The notes beneath the pieces are model-generated. The model had not been told where the DNA came from. It made no database searches and saw only the letters and a list, made by a program, of their open reading frames with translations. A DNA stretch of 64,000 bases from Lewinella sp038528965 (GTDB lineage Bacteria > Bacteroidota > Bacteroidia > Chitinophagales > Saprospiraceae): contig JBCBEC010000009.1 of the NCBI GenBank assembly GCA_038528965.1, positions 1 to 64,000 of the forward strand, written 5' to 3'. Made by a program: the position numbers and the translations under genes. This document shows positions 61,254-64,000 of the stretch, in pieces (within the stretch, counting starts at the first letter, position 1; the number at the start of each line of letters is the position of its first letter).

Positions 61254-61700
61254 ATGGAACTCCATAGTCTCAAACCAGCAGCAGGAGCGGTCAAAAGCCG
61301 CAAGCGTATTGCTCGTGGCCAGGGTTCTGGCCGTGGTGGTACTTCCACTCGCGGTCATAAGGGAGCGAAGTCTCGTTCTGGTTACAAGAGTAAGCGTGCC
61401 TTCGAAGGTGGTCAGATGCCACTTCAGATGCGCCTGCCTAAGCGTGGCTTCAAAAGCCCTAACCGCGTAGAATACGTGGCTTTAAACGTTGGGCAACTAC
61501 AGGCCATCAGTGAAAAGTACAGTGTTGATACAATCGATATCGCTACTTTGCAGAAATTGGGTATTATCAAAAAGACCGATCAGGTAAAAGTGCTGGGCAC
61601 TGGCGAACTGACGGCTAAATTGACGGTAACTGCGCACGCTTGTTCTGCAGCTGCTAAGGCGGCTGTTGAAGCACAGGGAGGTACGGTTACGATCCTTTAA
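61254..61700 (+). CDS. rplO: 50S ribosomal protein L15
   Basis: 148 residues. MELHSLKPAAGAVKSRKRIARGQGSGRGGTSTRGHKGAKSRSGYKSKRAFEGGQMPLQMRLPKRGFKSPNR is the basic N-terminal extension into the 50S, followed by the globular KVLGTGELTAKLTVTAHACSAAAKAAVE domain. Confidence 0.97.
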   Translation: MELHSLKPAAGAVKSRKRIARGQGSGRGGTSTRGHKGAKSRSGYKSKRAFEGGQMPLQMRLPKRGFKSPNRVEYVALNVGQLQAISEKYSVDTIDIATLQKLGIIKKTDQVKVLGTGELTAKLTVTAHACSAAAKAAVEAQGGTVTIL

Positions 61701-61711
61701 AAACGACCACC

Positions 61712-63079
61712 ATGAAAAGGTTTATCGATACGCTTAAGAATATTTGGAAGATTAAGGAGCTGAGGGATCGCATCCTTTTCACCTTGGGCCTTTTGTGGGT
61801 GTTCCGTCTCGGTTCGTTCATCGTATTGCCCGGAGCCGATCCAGACGTGCTACAAGCGCAAATGGGCGGCGGGGCTGATAACTCACTACTGGGTTTGATT
61901 AACGTGTTTTCTGGAGGTGCTTTTGGTAACGCCTCTATTTTTGCGTTAGGTATCATGCCCTACATTACAGCGAGTATCATTATTCAGCTACTCGGCTTTG
62001 CTGTTCCTTATTTCCAGCGTTTACAGCAGAAAGAAGGAGAGTCTGGTCGTAAGAAACTGAATCAGATTACACGTTTGCTGACCGTAGCTATTACCTTGGT
62101 ACAAGGTGGTGCTTACCTTACTTACGTAAAGTCGCTAGGAGCGGTTGATCAGTCCGTGCCAGAAACAGTATTCTGGTTGTCTGGAATCATCATCCTTTCT
62201 ACTGGTACTATCTTTGCGATGTGGTTGGGTGAGCGTATCACAGACCGTGGTATCGGCAATGGTGTATCTCTTTTGATCACCGTAGGTATCATCGCTACTT
62301 TACCAACTGCCTTCGCCTTCGAATTGCAAGGGCGTCTACAGTCAGGTGGTTTCTTAGTATTCGTTCTGGAGTTAGCCGCTTTGTTCCTGGTTTGTATGGC
62401 TACCGTACTTATCGTAACGGGTGTGAGAAAGATTCCAGTGCAGTTTGCCAAGCGCATGGTTGGCCGTGGTACGGGTAATATCCCAATGGCTGGTGCACGT
62501 GACTACATTCCATTAAAGGTTAACGCTGCTGGTGTAATGCCTATCATCTTTGCGCAGGCTTTGATGTTCTTGCCAGGATTGGCAGCACAGACTGCCGGTG
62601 CCGATGCGGAAACCAGCTGGTTGGTACAGAAGTTGAATGACTTTACCTCTGGACCATACAACATAATCTACTTCATTCTGGTAGTGGCCTTCACTTACGT
62701 GTATACTGCACTTATCGTGAACCCATCTAACTACGCGGATTACTTGAAGCGTCAGAATGCTTTCATTCCTGGTGTGAAGCCCGGTAAGCCAACAGAAGAG
62801 TTTATTGACTCGGTTACCACACGCATTACACTACCTGGATCTGTATTCCTAGGTTTGATTGCTATTATGCCAGCTTTTGCTGCGGCATTTGGTATCAACA
62901 ACCTATTTGCAGCATTCTTTGGTGGTACATCACTCCTGATTTTGGTAGGTGTTGTTCTTGACACCCTACAGCAGATCGAGAGCCACTTGTTGATGCGCCG
63001 TTATGATGGTCTAGTGAAAGAAGGTCGGGTTTCTGGCCGCAGTAGTAGCCGGATGCAGGGCATTGGTGCCAATATGTAA
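61712..63079 (+). CDS. secY: Protein translocase subunit SecY
   Basis: 455 residues with ten hydrophobic transmembrane segments forming the Sec channel. Landmarks: N-terminal LLWVFRLGSFIVLPGADPD, plug region GGAFGNASIFALGIMPYITASIIIQLL, the sixth loop IPMAGARDYIPLKVNAAGVMPIIFAQALMFLPG, and the C-terminal cytoplasmic tail RRYDGLVKEGRVSGRSSS. It follows rplO by 11 bases, as in the classical spc operon. Confidence 0.97.
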   Translation: MKRFIDTLKNIWKIKELRDRILFTLGLLWVFRLGSFIVLPGADPDVLQAQMGGGADNSLLGLINVFSGGAFGNASIFALGIMPYITASIIIQLLGFAVPYFQRLQQKEGESGRKKLNQITRLLTVAITLVQGGAYLTYVKSLGAVDQSVPETVFWLSGIIILSTGTIFAMWLGERITDRGIGNGVSLLITVGIIATLPTAFAFELQGRLQSGGFLVFVLELAALFLVCMATVLIVTGVRKIPVQFAKRMVGRGTGNIPMAGARDYIPLKVNAAGVMPIIFAQALMFLPGLAAQTAGADAETSWLVQKLNDFTSGPYNIIYFILVVAFTYVYTALIVNPSNYADYLKRQNAFIPGVKPGKPTEEFIDSVTTRITLPGSVFLGLIAIMPAFAAAFGINNLFAAFFGGTSLLILVGVVLDTLQQIESHLLMRRYDGLVKEGRVSGRSSSRMQGIGANM

Positions 63080-63160
63080 TACTACTCAACCACTGGTTGA
63101 ACGGTGATATAGTGTAAACAGGGTAAAGCTAAGAATCTGATGGGGAGAAAAGGCCGCAAG

Positions 63161-63985
63161 ATGATTTTCAAAACAGCAGAAGAGATCGAATTGATCCGTG
63201 AGAATTGTCTGTTGGTTTGTAAAACCTTGGCCTATGTGGGGAGTATGCTTAAACCCGGACTGACAGGAGAAGAAATTGATCTGAAAGCCGAGGAGTTCAT
63301 CCGGGACCACGGAGCGGTACCGGGTTTTAAAGGCCTTTACGGTTGTCCTTCCACCCTGTTGGTATCTCGTAACGAAGCAGTAGTGCACGGATTACCATCG
63401 AAGGAACAAGTTTTCGAAGATGGAGATATCCTGTCGATTGATTGTGGAACTTACATGAATGAGTTCTACGGAGATGCAGCTTATACCTTTTGTGTGGGTG
63501 AGGTGAAAGAGGAGACACTACAGCTGTGCCGGGTAACCAATGAGTCGCTCTATCTAGGAATAGAAAAAGCTGTTGTTGGTAACCGTGTAGGTGACATTAG
63601 CCACGCTATCCAGTACCACAACGAACGGGTACACAAATACTCGGTCGTACGTGAGTTAGTAGGGCATGGATTGGGTAAATCAATGCACGAGGCACCGGAT
63701 GTTCCCAACTACGGGCGTCGCGGACAAGGTCCTGTCTTGAAAGAAGGCTTAGTAATTGCTATTGAGCCAATGGTGAATATGGGGAGAAAGGAGGTGCGTA
63801 CTTTACGTGATGATTGGACCATTATTACCAAAGACAAGAAGCCAGCTGCTCATTATGAGCATACGATAGCCATCACTAAAGATGGGCCGGATATTCTGAG
63901 TAATCACGAACTGATTATTGAGGAAATTCAGAAGAATCCAAACGTGATTCCTATTGTACGCGAGACCGCAGTAAGCGAGCAATAA
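63161..63985 (+). CDS. map: Methionine aminopeptidase (type I)
   Basis: 274 residues from ATG 63161 (MIFKTAEEIELIRENCLLV), the usual N-terminus; ATG 63140 would add seven basic residues. Removes the initiator Met. Metal ligands are present: Asp in SIDCGTYMNEFYGDAAYTF (both Asp), His in VGHGLGKSMHEAPDVPNYG, Glu in AIEPMV and YEHTIAI, and the substrate His in AVVHGLPS. It follows secY by 81 bases, the position map often occupies. The window ends 15 bases after its stop. Confidence 0.94.
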   Translation: MIFKTAEEIELIRENCLLVCKTLAYVGSMLKPGLTGEEIDLKAEEFIRDHGAVPGFKGLYGCPSTLLVSRNEAVVHGLPSKEQVFEDGDILSIDCGTYMNEFYGDAAYTFCVGEVKEETLQLCRVTNESLYLGIEKAVVGNRVGDISHAIQYHNERVHKYSVVRELVGHGLGKSMHEAPDVPNYGRRGQGPVLKEGLVIAIEPMVNMGRKEVRTLRDDWTIITKDKKPAAHYEHTIAITKDGPDILSNHELIIEEIQKNPNVIPIVRETAVSEQ

Positions 63986-64000
63986 TTAAGGCTAGCTCAA

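Overview
The window is chromosomal DNA from a Bacteroidota bacterium, most likely a Saprospiria/Lewinella-like lineage. The evidence is an LpxC-FabZ fusion (typical of this phylum), a secreted carboxypeptidase with a type IX secretion sorting tail, a Porin_10-type outer-membrane barrel, and repeated Bacteroidota promoter elements (TAnnTTTG at -7, sometimes with TTTG at -33). The phylum assignment is firm; the class is inference.

Layout. 1-925: intergenic repeats, including a 108-bp tandem repeat interrupted by 99 Ns (an assembly gap). 926-7458: porin, AddB-like PD-(D/E)XK nuclease, beta-propeller lipoprotein. 7667-12005 (minus strand): zinc-ribbon protein, MOSC protein, and a heme block with hemC, a NYN/cold-shock RNA-binding protein, hemD and a small lipoprotein. 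12033-16055: lipid A block lpxD, lpxC-fabZ, lpxA plus an overlapping ABC ATPase. 16436-25730: a cluster I cannot assign to any described system: a degenerate class I isoprenoid-synthase-fold protein, an 1102-residue atypical histidine kinase-like protein, two proteins of unknown function, a sigma-54-dependent response regulator and a small partner. 26768-31720: a GCS2-like ligase fused to CBS domains, a GIY-YIG gene set between an intact tRNA-fMet and a decayed copy of its 3' half, and the M14 carboxypeptidase. 31992-33035: ferredoxin and an Lrp/AsnC regulator.

33543-43197 is a complete aerobic carbon monoxide dehydrogenase locus: coxM, coxS, coxL with the form I active-site motif, then coxG, coxD, a 63-residue unknown, coxE, an XdhC-YHS fusion (coxF-like), and a convergent second XdhC gene. 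A terminator separates the structural genes from the accessory genes. 43858-47170 holds an S41 protease, era and a small membrane protein. 47967-63985 is the str-S10-spc ribosomal super-operon from rpsL to secY and map. Its gene order is classical, but several gaps are unusually long and carry inverted repeats or an internal promoter, S3 has an RGG-rich tail, and no tuf gene lies between fusA and rpsJ.

The most promising undescribed system is 16436-25730. The kinase-like protein and the NtrC-class regulator imply a phosphorelay feeding sigma-54 transcription. The overlapping genes between them suggest dedicated adaptors. A short palindrome (GTTAATAAC) recurs in the cluster's intergenic regions. 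All functional statements rest on motif recognition by eye; no database search was possible.
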